Positions 17,863 through 27,174 of a DNA stretch of 64,000 bases are shown here, one piece after another. The stretch is from an uncultured Clostridia bacterium. Its GTDB lineage: Bacteria > Bacillota > Clostridia > Christensenellales > Borkfalkiaceae. A program made the translations under genes and the position numbers. The stretch is taken from positions 1-64,000 of the forward strand of contig CAMRSY010000007.1 of NCBI GenBank assembly GCA_947053545.1, given 5' to 3'. Below the pieces are notes generated by a model that did no database searches, was not told where the DNA came from, and was given only the letters and a program-made list of their open reading frames with translations. Numbering within the stretch: position 1 is the first letter of the stretch; each line of letters starts with the position of its first letter.

Positions 17863-19142
17863 TTTTTCAACCTGACCGCAACGCTTTCTGCGTGCGCCCC
17901 CAGCCCCTCCGAATTTGCAAACGAAATAATATCGTCAGCCGATTTTCTAAGCGCGCTTTCCGTATAATAAACGTACTGCGTTGTCTTAACAAAATCGTCT
18001 ACGCCAAGCGGCGAAGCAAAGCGCGCAGTTCCGCTTGTCGGTAAAGTGTGGTTTGTTCCCGCATAGTAATCTCCCACCGCTTCGGGAGTGCTATAACCCA
18101 TAAAAACAGAACCCGCATTTGTAACGGCGTCAAGCAGTTCAAACGGCTCTTTAACTGCAAGCTCCAGATGTTCGGGCGCATACCCGTTGCTTATTCCAAT
18201 AGCCGAAATCAAGCTGTCCGTCACAATAATCCTGCAATTATTTTTAATTGATTGGCGCGCTATGTCTTTGCGTTCCAAATTTTCAATACGCCGTCCTATT
18301 TGCGCGGCAACGTTTTTTGCCAAACTCTCGCAATCGGTTATCAATATGGCTGTTGCAATTTTATCGTGTTCCGCCTGCGACAACATATCGGCGGCTACGT
18401 ATTCGGCATTTGCAAATTTGTCGGCTATTACAACAATTTCACTGGGTCCCGCAATCATATCTATACCGCAAGCTACGCCGTAAACAAGTTTTTTTGCCGT
18501 TGCAACGTAATCGCGGCCCGGTCCTGTAATGACGTCCACTTTAGGCACGGTTTCGGTTCCGTATGCCAGCGCGGCAATCGCCTGCGCGCCGCCCATTTTA
18601 AAAATTCTGTTTACGCCGCAAAGTGAAGCGGCTACCAAAACCTCGTCCCTTACTTTACCGTCGGCTTTAACCGGCGTTGCCATGCACAGGCATTTAACAC
18701 CGGCTATTTTGGCAGGTACAGCGTTCATTAATACCGTAGACGGATACGCTGCCGTTCCACCCGGCACGTATATTCCCGCGCGCTCTACTGGCGTAATTTT
18801 TTGCCCTATAATTCTGTCGCCTGAATTTATCTCGAAGCCGTTTTTTAACTGCTTTCTATGAAAATCTTCAATATTTTTAATCGATTTTTTCAGCGTGGCG
18901 ACATATCCGGCGTCAATTCTTTTAAAAGCTTCGTCAATTTCGCTTTGCGCAACTTCAAGCTCGCCACCGCTAAATCCGTCAAATTCGGCTGAATATCTCA
19001 TTAAAGCTTTATCGCCGTTTTCCCTGATATCGGAAATTATCGCTTTAACCGCCGCTTCAACGTTCGAGGTAATCTCTTCCCTCCCGCCAAAAAGCTGCCC
19101 GACAGTTTGCCCCGTATACTTTATTATTTCAATCGATGTCAT
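17859..19142 (-). CDS. hisD: Histidinol dehydrogenase
   Basis: A zinc, NAD-dependent enzyme that oxidises histidinol to histidine in the last two steps. The 427-residue product shows PGGTAAYPSTVLMNAVPA, GPGRDYVATAKK and the zinc/catalytic stretch around SQAEHD and the GYAPEHLELAVKEP histidine-glutamate pair, with AGTNHTLPTSGTAR downstream. It overlaps hisG by 14 bases. Confidence 0.96.
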   Translation of the reverse strand: MTSIEIIKYTGQTVGQLFGGREEITSNVEAAVKAIISDIRENGDKALMRYSAEFDGFSGGELEVAQSEIDEAFKRIDAGYVATLKKSIKNIEDFHRKQLKNGFEINSGDRIIGQKITPVERAGIYVPGGTAAYPSTVLMNAVPAKIAGVKCLCMATPVKADGKVRDEVLVAASLCGVNRIFKMGGAQAIAALAYGTETVPKVDVITGPGRDYVATAKKLVYGVACGIDMIAGPSEIVVIADKFANAEYVAADMLSQAEHDKIATAILITDCESLAKNVAAQIGRRIENLERKDIARQSIKNNCRIIVTDSLISAIGISNGYAPEHLELAVKEPFELLDAVTNAGSVFMGYSTPEAVGDYYAGTNHTLPTSGTARFASPLGVDDFVKTTQYVYYTESALRKSADDIISFANSEGLGAHAESVAVRLKK

Positions 19143-19758
19143 TTATCGCCTCTTGCAGTTTTCTGCAAATATTTTCTATTTGCTCGTTTTTAAATTTGTA
19201 GGCCGATTTATTAACTATCAGCCGCGCGCTTATTTTTAAAATTTCACTTATAACTTTCAAATTATTTTCTTTTAAAGTTGTTCCTGTTTCCACAATATCC
19301 ACTATTACGTCGGATATACCCAAAACTGGCGCCAGTTCAATCGAGCCGTTCAATTTTATAATTTCTATGTCTCTGCCTGTTTTTGAAAAATATTTTTCCG
19401 CAATATGCGTAAACTTTGTCGCCACGCGTAGAGGAACTGACATATCGTCGGTAAAATCTTCCTTCGCCGCTATGCACATGGAACATTTCCCCATTCTCAA
19501 ATCGGCTAATTCATATACGTCGGGTGAAAATTCGTCGATAATGTCTTTGCCTGCAACGCCTATATCCGCAGCGCCTAACTCAACATAAACAGATACGTCT
19601 GAAGGTTTTACCCAAAAATAACTTACCCCGCTGTTTTTGTCGCTGAATATCAGTTTTCTGCTGTCTTTCGAAAACTCTTCGCAACAAAATCCCGTTTTTG
19701 AAAGCAGTTCGTAAATTTTTTCCCCCAACCTACCTTTCGGCAATGCAATATTTATCAT
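19129..19758 (-). CDS. hisG: ATP phosphoribosyltransferase, short-form catalytic subunit
   Basis: The first committed step of histidine synthesis, joining ATP and PRPP. At 209 residues it is the short form, without the C-terminal regulatory ACT-like domain, so it needs HisZ, encoded immediately upstream. ALPKGRLGEK and the PRPP loop DIVETGTTLKENNL are visible. It overlaps both neighbours. Confidence 0.95.
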   Translation of the reverse strand: MINIALPKGRLGEKIYELLSKTGFCCEEFSKDSRKLIFSDKNSGVSYFWVKPSDVSVYVELGAADIGVAGKDIIDEFSPDVYELADLRMGKCSMCIAAKEDFTDDMSVPLRVATKFTHIAEKYFSKTGRDIEIIKLNGSIELAPVLGISDVIVDIVETGTTLKENNLKVISEILKISARLIVNKSAYKFKNEQIENICRKLQEAINDID

Positions 19759-20837
19759 TTTATGCCTCCGTCCGAAAGCTTTATTATTTCCGTGCAGGCT
19801 AATCCGGCAGGCACATCAACCGAAATTCTAACGCTTTTACCTTTGGCTATAAGTTTCTGAGACATATCCAGCGCTTCGCTCTGGGTTGAGTTATCATATA
19901 CTATCAGGCAGTCCACCTTTTTTTCGTCTTTAATTAAAAAACGCTCTATTTCGCCAAGATATAACGCAAATCCTATCGCTCCGCCCGATTTATTGAATTT
20001 CTTCAACAGATTGTCATACCTTCCCCCCGTAAGAACGCAATGCGGAATCCCGTCAATATAACCGTTATATATTAATCCGTTATAATAATCCGCATTTGAA
20101 AACGTAGATAAATTGACATTAATTTTATCCCCGAAGCCATATTTTTCAACCATTCGGCACAATGCTTTCATTTGATTTACAGCATTTTGCATTAAATCGT
20201 TTAAAATAACTTTTTCCATTTCGCAAAGCGCTTTTGACGGAGAGCCGCAAATATTTATAGCGCTTTTAAAAGCCTGTATTATTTCCTCCGAATAATTTTC
20301 ACTTTCCGCAAGCTCATAAAAATCGTGCAAATTTTTTGTTTTTACAAATTGAGTCAATTCGCATTTTTTGCCGTCGACCTCGCTTAGCAGACCTTCAATA
20401 AACCCCATATGCGATATATCGACTACATACCTGTCACTTAACGCGTTTAAAGTTTTACAGATTAAAAGCGTTAGTTCGGCTTCGACGGCACTGTCTATAC
20501 AGCCTAAAACTTCAACGCCTGTCTGGCTTATCTCTTTAAATTTCTTTCCGCCAGTAACCTGCCTGTAAACCTTTTCGTTGTAAAAAAACTTTTCGGTTGA
20601 CTCCCCGTTTATTTCGTTATGTCGTACAAGCGAAAGAGTTACGTCGGGGCGCATAGCCAAAAGTTTTCCGTCTAAATCAGAAAAAGTTATAACGTTTTTA
20701 CCAAGTAAAAAATCTTTATTTTCCTGATAAATCGAATACTCTTCAAAACAACCGGGTTTATACCTTGTGTAACCGTATTTTTTATAAAGTTTGGAAAGTT
20801 CGGAAATTATTCCGTCTTCACGCTTATTTAACAGCAT
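19755..20837 (-). CDS. hisZ: ATP phosphoribosyltransferase regulatory subunit
   Basis: A histidyl-tRNA-synthetase-like protein without charging activity that forms the active octamer with short HisG and carries histidine feedback. The 360-residue product has class II motif 1-2 remnants (GKLLAMRPDVTLSLVRH; the YNEKVYRQVTGGKKFKEISQTGVEVLG region) and the GGRYDNLL loop, but lacks the anticodon-binding domain of real HisRS. It sits one base from the regulator gene and overlaps hisG by four bases. Confidence 0.93.
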   Translation of the reverse strand: MLLNKREDGIISELSKLYKKYGYTRYKPGCFEEYSIYQENKDFLLGKNVITFSDLDGKLLAMRPDVTLSLVRHNEINGESTEKFFYNEKVYRQVTGGKKFKEISQTGVEVLGCIDSAVEAELTLLICKTLNALSDRYVVDISHMGFIEGLLSEVDGKKCELTQFVKTKNLHDFYELAESENYSEEIIQAFKSAINICGSPSKALCEMEKVILNDLMQNAVNQMKALCRMVEKYGFGDKINVNLSTFSNADYYNGLIYNGYIDGIPHCVLTGGRYDNLLKKFNKSGGAIGFALYLGEIERFLIKDEKKVDCLIVYDNSTQSEALDMSQKLIAKGKSVRISVDVPAGLACTEIIKLSDGGIK

Positions 20838-20838
20838 A

Positions 20839-21123
20839 CTAATCTTTCCTTTCGAACCCCAAAAATTTTTTATATCCGCCGCTGCCGTGCGATATTGCCC
20901 GCGAAATACGAGACAGCGTTGCGCTGGAAATTTCCGTCCGCTCTATTATTTCATTGTACGTACAACCTTCCAAAAACAATTTAGCGGCATATAAACGCTG
21001 CGCCATCTGCTCAACCTCTTTATATGTGCATAAATCGTCTAAAAGCGCTTTGCAGTCTTCAACCGTATTAACTTTAACTATAGTTTCGTACAGTTTAGTC
21101 AAATGCGAATCGATGTCTTTCAT
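20839..21123 (-). CDS. TrpR-like YerC/HisR regulator, first gene of the his operon
   Basis: A 94-residue all-helical DNA-binding protein of the TrpR-like YerC/YecD family. The helix-turn-helix is ERTEISSATLSRISRAISHG and the C-terminal GGYKKFL is typical. Members of this family have been proposed as histidine-synthesis repressors (HisR) in Firmicutes. Here it heads the operon and a palindrome covers its promoter, so autoregulation of the whole his operon is the simplest reading; that part is inference. Confidence 0.88.
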   Translation of the reverse strand: MKDIDSHLTKLYETIVKVNTVEDCKALLDDLCTYKEVEQMAQRLYAAKLFLEGCTYNEIIERTEISSATLSRISRAISHGSGGYKKFLGFERKD

Positions 21124-21144
21124 ATTTTATTTCCTCTGATTCAG

Positions 21145-21177
21145 ATTATACTTTATTACGCTAAAGTTGTAAAGTAT
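21145..21177 (-). promoter_or_regulatory. his operon promoter with overlapping inverted-repeat operator
   Basis: On the minus strand TTTACA (21173-21168), 17 bases, TATAAT (21150-21145). The inverted repeat ATACTTTA (21170-21177 read on the minus strand) and TAAAGTAT (21148-21155) has centres 22 bp apart, two helical turns, and overlaps both promoter boxes. AGAGGAAA lies before the start. No T-box is seen. Confidence 0.6.
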
Positions 21178-21231
21178 TTTTAAAATAAAATATGCGGAAA
21201 AATTAATTTATTTTCCGCAAAACTCAAACAT

Positions 21232-22026
21232 TTAAATTTTATAAGCTACCGGTTGCCTGTTTTTATAATAATAAAGCCTGCTTACACCGACTGATTTTAA
21301 AAAATCTTTCATCACACCGCTTCGTCTTTGATAATCGCCGACTTTATGCGCGTCGCTGCCGAAACTGAGTTTTTCGCCGCCGAGCTGCAGATATCTGCTA
21401 ATAATGTCAACGTCGGGCAAAAATTTGTTTTCGGAAATGCCGACCGAAGTATTTAATTCCAAACATTTACCGCGGACAATTATTTCCTTTAAAATTTCGT
21501 CGATAATATCTGAAAAATCTTTATAACAAAGTTTACCGCCCCTGCGGTACCGCGAAACATACCCAATATGCCCGACAATCTGATAATCGAAATCAGCTTT
21601 CACACTTTCCAGCACCGCCGACAAATAATCGAAATAACTTTGCCGCAAAGTACTCCCTTCAAAAAATTTATCGTGAAAACAGTCACCCCTGCCGGCTAGC
21701 GTATGCACGCTGTTAATAACGTAATCGAAATTGAATTTATCTATTAGTTCCCGATATTTACTTACGGCGAAATCGCGGTAACCGAATTCTATACCGAATA
21801 ATATTTCGACGTTCGAATTAACGCGCTTTAAGTCGGCAAGCGTACTAAAATATCTGTTTAAATCCGCAACGGCAATGTCCGCGCCGTCTATAACGGCGTC
21901 GTAATCGTAATGCTCGGAAAATCCTATTACGTTAACGCCCGACCGTATGGCGGCATTAACATAATTTTCAGGTTTTTCGTTGCTGTCAAACGATATTTCG
22001 CTATGCAAATGTACGTCGATCAACAT
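21232..22026 (-). CDS. hisK: Histidinol-phosphatase, PHP family (HisJ/HisK)
   Basis: Dephosphorylates histidinol phosphate, the step missing from the main operon. The 264-residue protein has the PHP metal motifs: DVHLHSEISFDS at the N-terminus, GFSEHYD, a glutamate in FGIEFGY, the middle histidine in NSVHTLAGRGD, VGHIGYVSRY and the C-terminal FGSDAHKVGDY. The SVHTL motif is typical of HisJ-type phosphatases. It lies on the same strand about 100 bases upstream of the his promoter, and two bases downstream of rpiB. Confidence 0.88.
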   Translation of the reverse strand: MLIDVHLHSEISFDSNEKPENYVNAAIRSGVNVIGFSEHYDYDAVIDGADIAVADLNRYFSTLADLKRVNSNVEILFGIEFGYRDFAVSKYRELIDKFNFDYVINSVHTLAGRGDCFHDKFFEGSTLRQSYFDYLSAVLESVKADFDYQIVGHIGYVSRYRRGGKLCYKDFSDIIDEILKEIIVRGKCLELNTSVGISENKFLPDVDIISRYLQLGGEKLSFGSDAHKVGDYQRRSGVMKDFLKSVGVSRLYYYKNRQPVAYKI

Positions 22027-22027
22027 T

Positions 22028-22477
22028 TTATTTGCCGTATTTCTTTTCTATCGCCGCAATTTTATCAACCCGACGGCTATGCCTGCCCCCTTCGAAATCG
22101 GTCGATAAAAATGCGTCGACGATAAACATAGCATAACCTTCGCCTACTACTTTTTCGCCCAGGGCAAGCATATTTGCATTGTTGTGACGGCGGGTAAATT
22201 CGGCGCAATACACGTCGTGACAATGCGCGCATCTAACACCCGGCACCTTGTTGGCAACAATCGATACGCCTATTCCGGTTGAGCAAACTAAAATTCCTCT
22301 TTCACACTCGCCGTTTGCAACAGCTTCCGCCGCAGGCAAAGCGTAATCGGGATAATCGCAACTGTCAAACGCGTCTGTACCGAAATCGATGACCTCGTAG
22401 TTTTTCTCTTTAAGATAGGCGCCGATTTTGTTTTTTAAGTTAAGACCGCCGTGATCGCATGCAAGCGCAATCTTCAT
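22028..22477 (-). CDS. rpiB: Ribose-5-phosphate isomerase B
   Basis: Interconverts ribose 5-phosphate and ribulose 5-phosphate; the product also feeds PRPP for histidine synthesis. The 149-residue RpiB/LacA fold shows ACDHGGLNLKNKI, the catalytic cysteine in GILVCSTGIGVSIVANK and the phosphate-binding HNNANMLALG. It lies between the LMW phosphatase and hisK with gaps of a few bases. Confidence 0.94.
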   Translation of the reverse strand: MKIALACDHGGLNLKNKIGAYLKEKNYEVIDFGTDAFDSCDYPDYALPAAEAVANGECERGILVCSTGIGVSIVANKVPGVRCAHCHDVYCAEFTRRHNNANMLALGEKVVGEGYAMFIVDAFLSTDFEGGRHSRRVDKIAAIEKKYGK

Positions 22478-22481
22478 AAAT

Positions 22482-22928
22482 TTACTCCTTGTATTTTAAA
22501 ATGTAATCGTCAATTATTTTCTCACATGCAATTTTCAAAATATTGCATGTCATTCTGTATATGTCCAAGCCGCAACCATACGGGTCCGGAACGTCGTAAC
22601 CGCATATTTCTTTTATGCTTTTAACATTTCCGTAACCGCTTAACAAATTTTTCTGACTTTCAGTCATCGTAATAACCAAAGCGCATTTGTCTATTATTTC
22701 TTTTGTTAACTGTCGGGGTTTAAATCCGGTTAACTCAACGTTTTGCTCTTCAAGCGCAAGCGCGGAATTCGGGCTTAAAGCGCCCCCGACGTCCGCGTTC
22801 AGCCCGCGCGAAGCTACGTCCCACCATTTTATTTTTCTCTTTTTGATTTCCGCGCGCATCAACGCCTCCGCAACAGGACTGCGGCAAGTGTTGCCCGTAC
22901 ATACAAAAAGTATCTTTTTCCGTTTCAT
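22482..22928 (-). CDS. Low-molecular-weight protein tyrosine/arginine phosphatase
   Basis: A 148-residue phosphatase with the P-loop VCTGNTCRS (Cys-x5-Arg) and the general acid in VPDPYG. In gram-positives the gene next to the ywlC homologue is often the arginine phosphatase YwlE; the threonine after the P-loop cysteine in CTGNTCR fits YwlE, which uses Thr to select phosphoarginine over phosphotyrosine. Family is certain, substrate is inference. Confidence 0.88.
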   Translation of the reverse strand: MKRKKILFVCTGNTCRSPVAEALMRAEIKKRKIKWWDVASRGLNADVGGALSPNSALALEEQNVELTGFKPRQLTKEIIDKCALVITMTESQKNLLSGYGNVKSIKEICGYDVPDPYGCGLDIYRMTCNILKIACEKIIDDYILKYKE

Positions 22929-22931
22929 TAT

Positions 22932-23921
22932 TTATCCGCAAGCCTTTTTAAGTCTGTTCATTACACCCGTCATAACTCCGTCTTGCTTTTGCGGCGCTAT
23001 TGCAATTATTAAATCGGCAACACGTTCGCCTTCACGCAGTTTATCGTATAAATTAGCGGCTATTTCGTTTTCCGATTCACCCAGTTTAAGAATACGTTCG
23101 CAATCAGATTCAACGGCAACCGTATCGTCGCATAAAATCCAAACGTTAACGCCTTCTGCATTTTTCTCTTTATACAAAGCGTACGCCGAGTATCTGTCGT
23201 TAAAATCAAACAAACGGGTAGGACATGCGGGAGAATAATGCTTGTATTTCATTCCGGGGGAACGCACCTTTCCGCCGTCCTTTAAAACGTATTCGTCGCA
23301 TTCGCCGACTACGGCTGCAACCATTTCACGTGTAATCAATCCGCTGCGCAATACGCACGGCACGTTGCCGGTACAGTCAAGCACAGTGCTTTCTATCCCG
23401 CCCGAACACTTACCGCCGTCTAAAATTAACGGGATCTTGCCTTTTAAATCATCATAAACATGTTTTGCGGTTACAGGGCTAACATGTTTCGAAACATTTG
23501 CGCTGGGCGCTGCTATTGGCAAATTCACCTGTTTTAAAAACTGTTGGGCGCCGCTATGCGAAGGTACGCGTATGGCAAGTGTGTCACCTCCGCACGACAC
23601 CGCCGCACTTACCGTTTGCTTACTTCTATAAACCATTGTCAAAGGTCCCGGCAAAAAAGCTTTTGCAAGCGCCTTTGCATATGAAGGTATATCGGTTACA
23701 AGCCCCGCAATATCGTAGGCGCTGTGAACGTGAACTATCAGAGGGTTGTCGTTAGGGCGGCCTTTAACCGTAAAAATGCTTTTAACCGCATCTGTATCGT
23801 ATGCGTTGGCGGCAAGTCCGTACACCGTTTCCGTGGGAAAAGCGACTATACCGCCGTCTTTTATTAACTTTTCCGCAAGCGCCAGTGACTCGGCGTTTAT
23901 GGGTAAAACCTGTGTGTTCAT
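22932..23921 (-). CDS. tsaC: L-threonylcarbamoyladenylate synthase
   Basis: Makes threonylcarbamoyl-AMP for the t6A37 modification of tRNAs that read ANN codons. The 329-residue long (Sua5/YwlC) form has the YrdC domain (residues 1-200; FPTETVYGLAANA, KGRPNDNPLIVHV, APSANVS) and the C-terminal Sua5 domain joined by the conserved linker SPGMKYKHYSP. It lies four bases downstream of dnaB. Confidence 0.94.
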   Translation of the reverse strand: MNTQVLPINAESLALAEKLIKDGGIVAFPTETVYGLAANAYDTDAVKSIFTVKGRPNDNPLIVHVHSAYDIAGLVTDIPSYAKALAKAFLPGPLTMVYRSKQTVSAAVSCGGDTLAIRVPSHSGAQQFLKQVNLPIAAPSANVSKHVSPVTAKHVYDDLKGKIPLILDGGKCSGGIESTVLDCTGNVPCVLRSGLITREMVAAVVGECDEYVLKDGGKVRSPGMKYKHYSPACPTRLFDFNDRYSAYALYKEKNAEGVNVWILCDDTVAVESDCERILKLGESENEIAANLYDKLREGERVADLIIAIAPQKQDGVMTGVMNRLKKACG

Positions 23922-23924
23922 ATC

Positions 23925-25382
23925 TCAGAAAGGAGGATTTTCGTCATCGGAAAAATATGCGCCGCCGTCGCTTTCTTCCGAATGAGGCGCGTATTCGGGG
24001 GGCGGCGCGTTGTCATACACGGGTTCATCGATTCCGTCCCCGGGTTCGGGATTTACAAATTTTGTAAGTTCGCCCTTAAATCGCAGTTTAATTCGGTCAA
24101 GCCCGCCGTTTCTGTGCTTAGCGACAATCAAATCCGCCATACCTTTAATTATATTGCCCTTTTTAAGCTCCTCGTCGGTCGCTCCTACGTCGGGGCGGTT
24201 AATAAACATAACTATATCGGCGTCCTGTTCAATCGCTCCCGATTCACGAAGGTCTGAAAGCTGCGGCTCTTTACTCTGCATTCGCCTTAGCTGCGACAGG
24301 GCAATAACCGGAACGTCAAGTTCCTTCGCCATTATCTTCAGTTCCCTCGTAATATCGGCAACTTCCTGCGTCCTGTTCTGTTCGGCATTCTTTTTACCGC
24401 TTGACATAAGCTGAATATAGTCAATCATAATTAAGTCGAGCTGACCGTTGTTTTTCGACTTTATCCGTCTGCATTTCGATAAAATTTCGGCAGGCGTGAC
24501 GCGGGACGAATCGTCTATGTAAATTCGGCTTTTTCTTAACTTTTCCGAAGCTTTTGTCAATTTTTTCCAGTCGTTGCTTTCAAGTTTTCCGGACAAGGCG
24601 TCAGACATAGACACCCCTGCAAAACCGCACATAAGTCTTTGAATAATTTGCACCTCAGGCATTTCCAAAGAAAATACGGCGCACACCTTATCATTATTTA
24701 AAGCCGCATTTTCAACTATGTTCATAGCCAGCGACGTTTTACCCATACCGGGACGGGCGGCAAGCACTATCAAATCCGATTTCTGCAAACCGTTGGTCAG
24801 ACGGTCTAGTTTAATAAGTCCCGTCTGAACACCGCGAAACGCGTCTTTATTATCGCTTAGTTTCTGAAATTTCTGCAAAACCAAATCGATTCCGTCGCTT
24901 TCCCTTATATCTTTCACCGACGAAGAATCGTTTGTTTTCGAAATGTCGTAAACCATCTCTTCCGCATATTGAACGCTTTTAACATTGTCGTCGCTCGACT
25001 GCGCAAATTTAATAATTTCGCGCGAAGCCCTAATAAGTTTTCGGTTTACGGAATCGCGTCTTATAATATCAAAATAATAATTATAATTCGCTGAAGAAGG
25101 CGTAACCTGCGTAAGCTCGGTTAAATAGGTTAAACCGCCGCTCTTTTCCAAATTGCCCTCAATTTCCAGTCTGTCGGCAAGCGTAACCAAATCCAAAGGC
25201 TTGTGCTCAAGATACACAAGTTTCATCGCAGATAAAATGTATCTGTGGCTTTCATGATAAAAATCGTCTTCCGAAAGTTTTTCCAAAACGTCGGCGAGAA
25301 TCTGATTATCTATCAGCATACAGCCTAAAAGCGCTTGTTCCGCATCTAAATTGTTAGGTAAAACATTATTTTTGTCTGACAT
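23925..25382 (-). CDS. dnaB: Replicative DNA helicase
   Basis: The hexameric helicase of the replication fork. The 485-residue product has the N-terminal collar domain (PNNLDAEQALLGCMLID), a linker, and the RecA-like motor with Walker A ARPGMGKTS, Walker B LIMIDYIQLM and the arginine-finger region near the C-terminus, which ends in a proline/acid-rich tail. It is unsplit and without intein. A possible loader for it is encoded at 32789-33379. Confidence 0.96.
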   Translation of the reverse strand: MSDKNNVLPNNLDAEQALLGCMLIDNQILADVLEKLSEDDFYHESHRYILSAMKLVYLEHKPLDLVTLADRLEIEGNLEKSGGLTYLTELTQVTPSSANYNYYFDIIRRDSVNRKLIRASREIIKFAQSSDDNVKSVQYAEEMVYDISKTNDSSSVKDIRESDGIDLVLQKFQKLSDNKDAFRGVQTGLIKLDRLTNGLQKSDLIVLAARPGMGKTSLAMNIVENAALNNDKVCAVFSLEMPEVQIIQRLMCGFAGVSMSDALSGKLESNDWKKLTKASEKLRKSRIYIDDSSRVTPAEILSKCRRIKSKNNGQLDLIMIDYIQLMSSGKKNAEQNRTQEVADITRELKIMAKELDVPVIALSQLRRMQSKEPQLSDLRESGAIEQDADIVMFINRPDVGATDEELKKGNIIKGMADLIVAKHRNGGLDRIKLRFKGELTKFVNPEPGDGIDEPVYDNAPPPEYAPHSEESDGGAYFSDDENPPF

Positions 25383-25388
25383 AGTACT

Positions 25389-27164
25389 TTATATATTCAT
25401 CAATTTCTCAAATTCGAGTAGAGTATTTTCAAATTCTTTCATCGCAAAGTCGAAAGGCTGTTTTGTGGAAAGGTCAACGCCCGCCAATTTTAAAAGCGAC
25501 ACGGGGTCGGTTGACGAACCGCCTGAAAGAAATTTGAAATAGTTTTTAACGGCGCTGTCTCCTTCCGTCAAAATTTTGTTTACAATATTTATCGCCGTAA
25601 TTATACCGGTAGCATATTTGTAGACATAGAACGAAGAATAAAAATGAGGTATTCTGCACCATTCGGTGGAAATACGATAATCGTGCTCGATGGCTTCTCC
25701 GTAATACTTTTTACCTATTTCGGCATAAATTTCACAAAGATTTTCACGCGTTATAGGATTTCCCTCTTCAACCGTTTTATGCGCCTTATATTCAAATTCG
25801 GCAAACATTGTCTGCCTGTGTAAAGTTGCGCGAACGCTGTCAAGGAAATAATTTAAAAGGTACTTTTTCAAATTTAAATCTTCTGCTTTACCCAGCATAT
25901 ATTTTAAAAGCAGCGTTTCGTTAACCGTGCTGGCAACCTCAGCTACGAATATTTTATAATCGCTTTTTGCGTAAGGCTGGTTATGCTGCGAAAAATATGT
26001 GTGCAGCGAATGTCCCATTTCGTGCGCGATAGTAAATATATCGTTTAACGTGGGCTGATAATTTAAAAGTACGTACGGATGAACGCCGTAAACTCCCGCG
26101 GAATACGCTCCGCTGCGTTTCCCTTCCGTTTCCTCAACGTCTATCCACTTTTCGTCACGCCCTTTTCTTAAAAGTTGCTGGTACTCGGCGCCCAAAGCCG
26201 CCAATCCTTCTACAACGTATTCATACGCTTCGTCAAAGGGCATTTTAACCTCGGTATCTCCTACAAGCGGAGCATAAACGTCGTAAAAATACATTTTTTC
26301 AACGCCCAGCAACTTTTTTCTGTCGGCTATATATCTGTGCATAACGGCACAGTTGTCCGAAACGCTTTCCAAAAGATTTTCGTAAACCTTTTTATCTACG
26401 TCCTCTGAAAAGAGAGCATGGTCAAGACACGAGGGGAAATTGTACACTCTGGATAAAAATACGTCCTTCTTTACGTTTCCGTAATAATTTGCCGTTATTG
26501 TATTCAACAGTCCGTTGTACGCGTCATAATATTTTTTATAAGCTTCCTCACGCTTTGCCCTGTCCGAAGAATGTAATATTACCCCGTACAAACCGTGCGT
26601 AAGCTTACGTTTTTCACCCTGCCACTCTATTTCCGGCAAAGGTAAATCAGCATTGTCAATCATAGAAAATATATCGTAAAACGACCCTAAAGCTTCGCTG
26701 GAAAGCGCCACAAGCTTTTCTTCCTTCTCGCTGACAACGTGATTTCTGCGCTTTAAAAGCAATTTCAACTGATAATCGTAGTCGGAAAAATTTTTATCCT
26801 CTATAATCTCTTTCAAATATTTTTCGTCAAGCGACGCCATTTCAGGTTCGAAAAACGCCGTAGCCGAACAATATTTGGAAAATATCATATCTATTTTGCC
26901 GCTATAGGCATTATATTTTGAAATTCGCGTGTCCTCGTCGCGCTTCAAATTTGCATATACGGCAAGCCTTTCCAGTGCAACAGTCAGTTCGTCATAAAAC
27001 TTGAAATATTCCAAAAGCACGTTTTTGTCTGCAAGTCTGCCTTGAAAGCGGAAAAAATCTATTTTTTCATTTAGCCTTGCGTATTCCTCTTCCCAGCTGT
27101 CGTCGCTTGAAAAAATATCTTTAACGTTCCATTTGTAACTGTCTTTAACCTCGGTTCTCTCCAT
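25389..27164 (-). CDS. pepF: Oligoendopeptidase F (M3B)
   Basis: A cytoplasmic zinc peptidase that degrades short peptides. The 591-residue product carries the zinc site FTIAHEMGHSLHTYF, and the downstream glutamate in FVAEVASTVNE. ATG 27164 follows AAGGTGG with good spacing; a longer frame start at 27227 would lie inside the neighbouring gene and is unlikely. It lies 10 bases downstream of the UPF0210 gene. Confidence 0.95.
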   Translation of the reverse strand: MERTEVKDSYKWNVKDIFSSDDSWEEEYARLNEKIDFFRFQGRLADKNVLLEYFKFYDELTVALERLAVYANLKRDEDTRISKYNAYSGKIDMIFSKYCSATAFFEPEMASLDEKYLKEIIEDKNFSDYDYQLKLLLKRRNHVVSEKEEKLVALSSEALGSFYDIFSMIDNADLPLPEIEWQGEKRKLTHGLYGVILHSSDRAKREEAYKKYYDAYNGLLNTITANYYGNVKKDVFLSRVYNFPSCLDHALFSEDVDKKVYENLLESVSDNCAVMHRYIADRKKLLGVEKMYFYDVYAPLVGDTEVKMPFDEAYEYVVEGLAALGAEYQQLLRKGRDEKWIDVEETEGKRSGAYSAGVYGVHPYVLLNYQPTLNDIFTIAHEMGHSLHTYFSQHNQPYAKSDYKIFVAEVASTVNETLLLKYMLGKAEDLNLKKYLLNYFLDSVRATLHRQTMFAEFEYKAHKTVEEGNPITRENLCEIYAEIGKKYYGEAIEHDYRISTEWCRIPHFYSSFYVYKYATGIITAINIVNKILTEGDSAVKNYFKFLSGGSSTDPVSLLKLAGVDLSTKQPFDFAMKEFENTLLEFEKLMNI

Positions 27165-27174
27165 ACAACCACCT

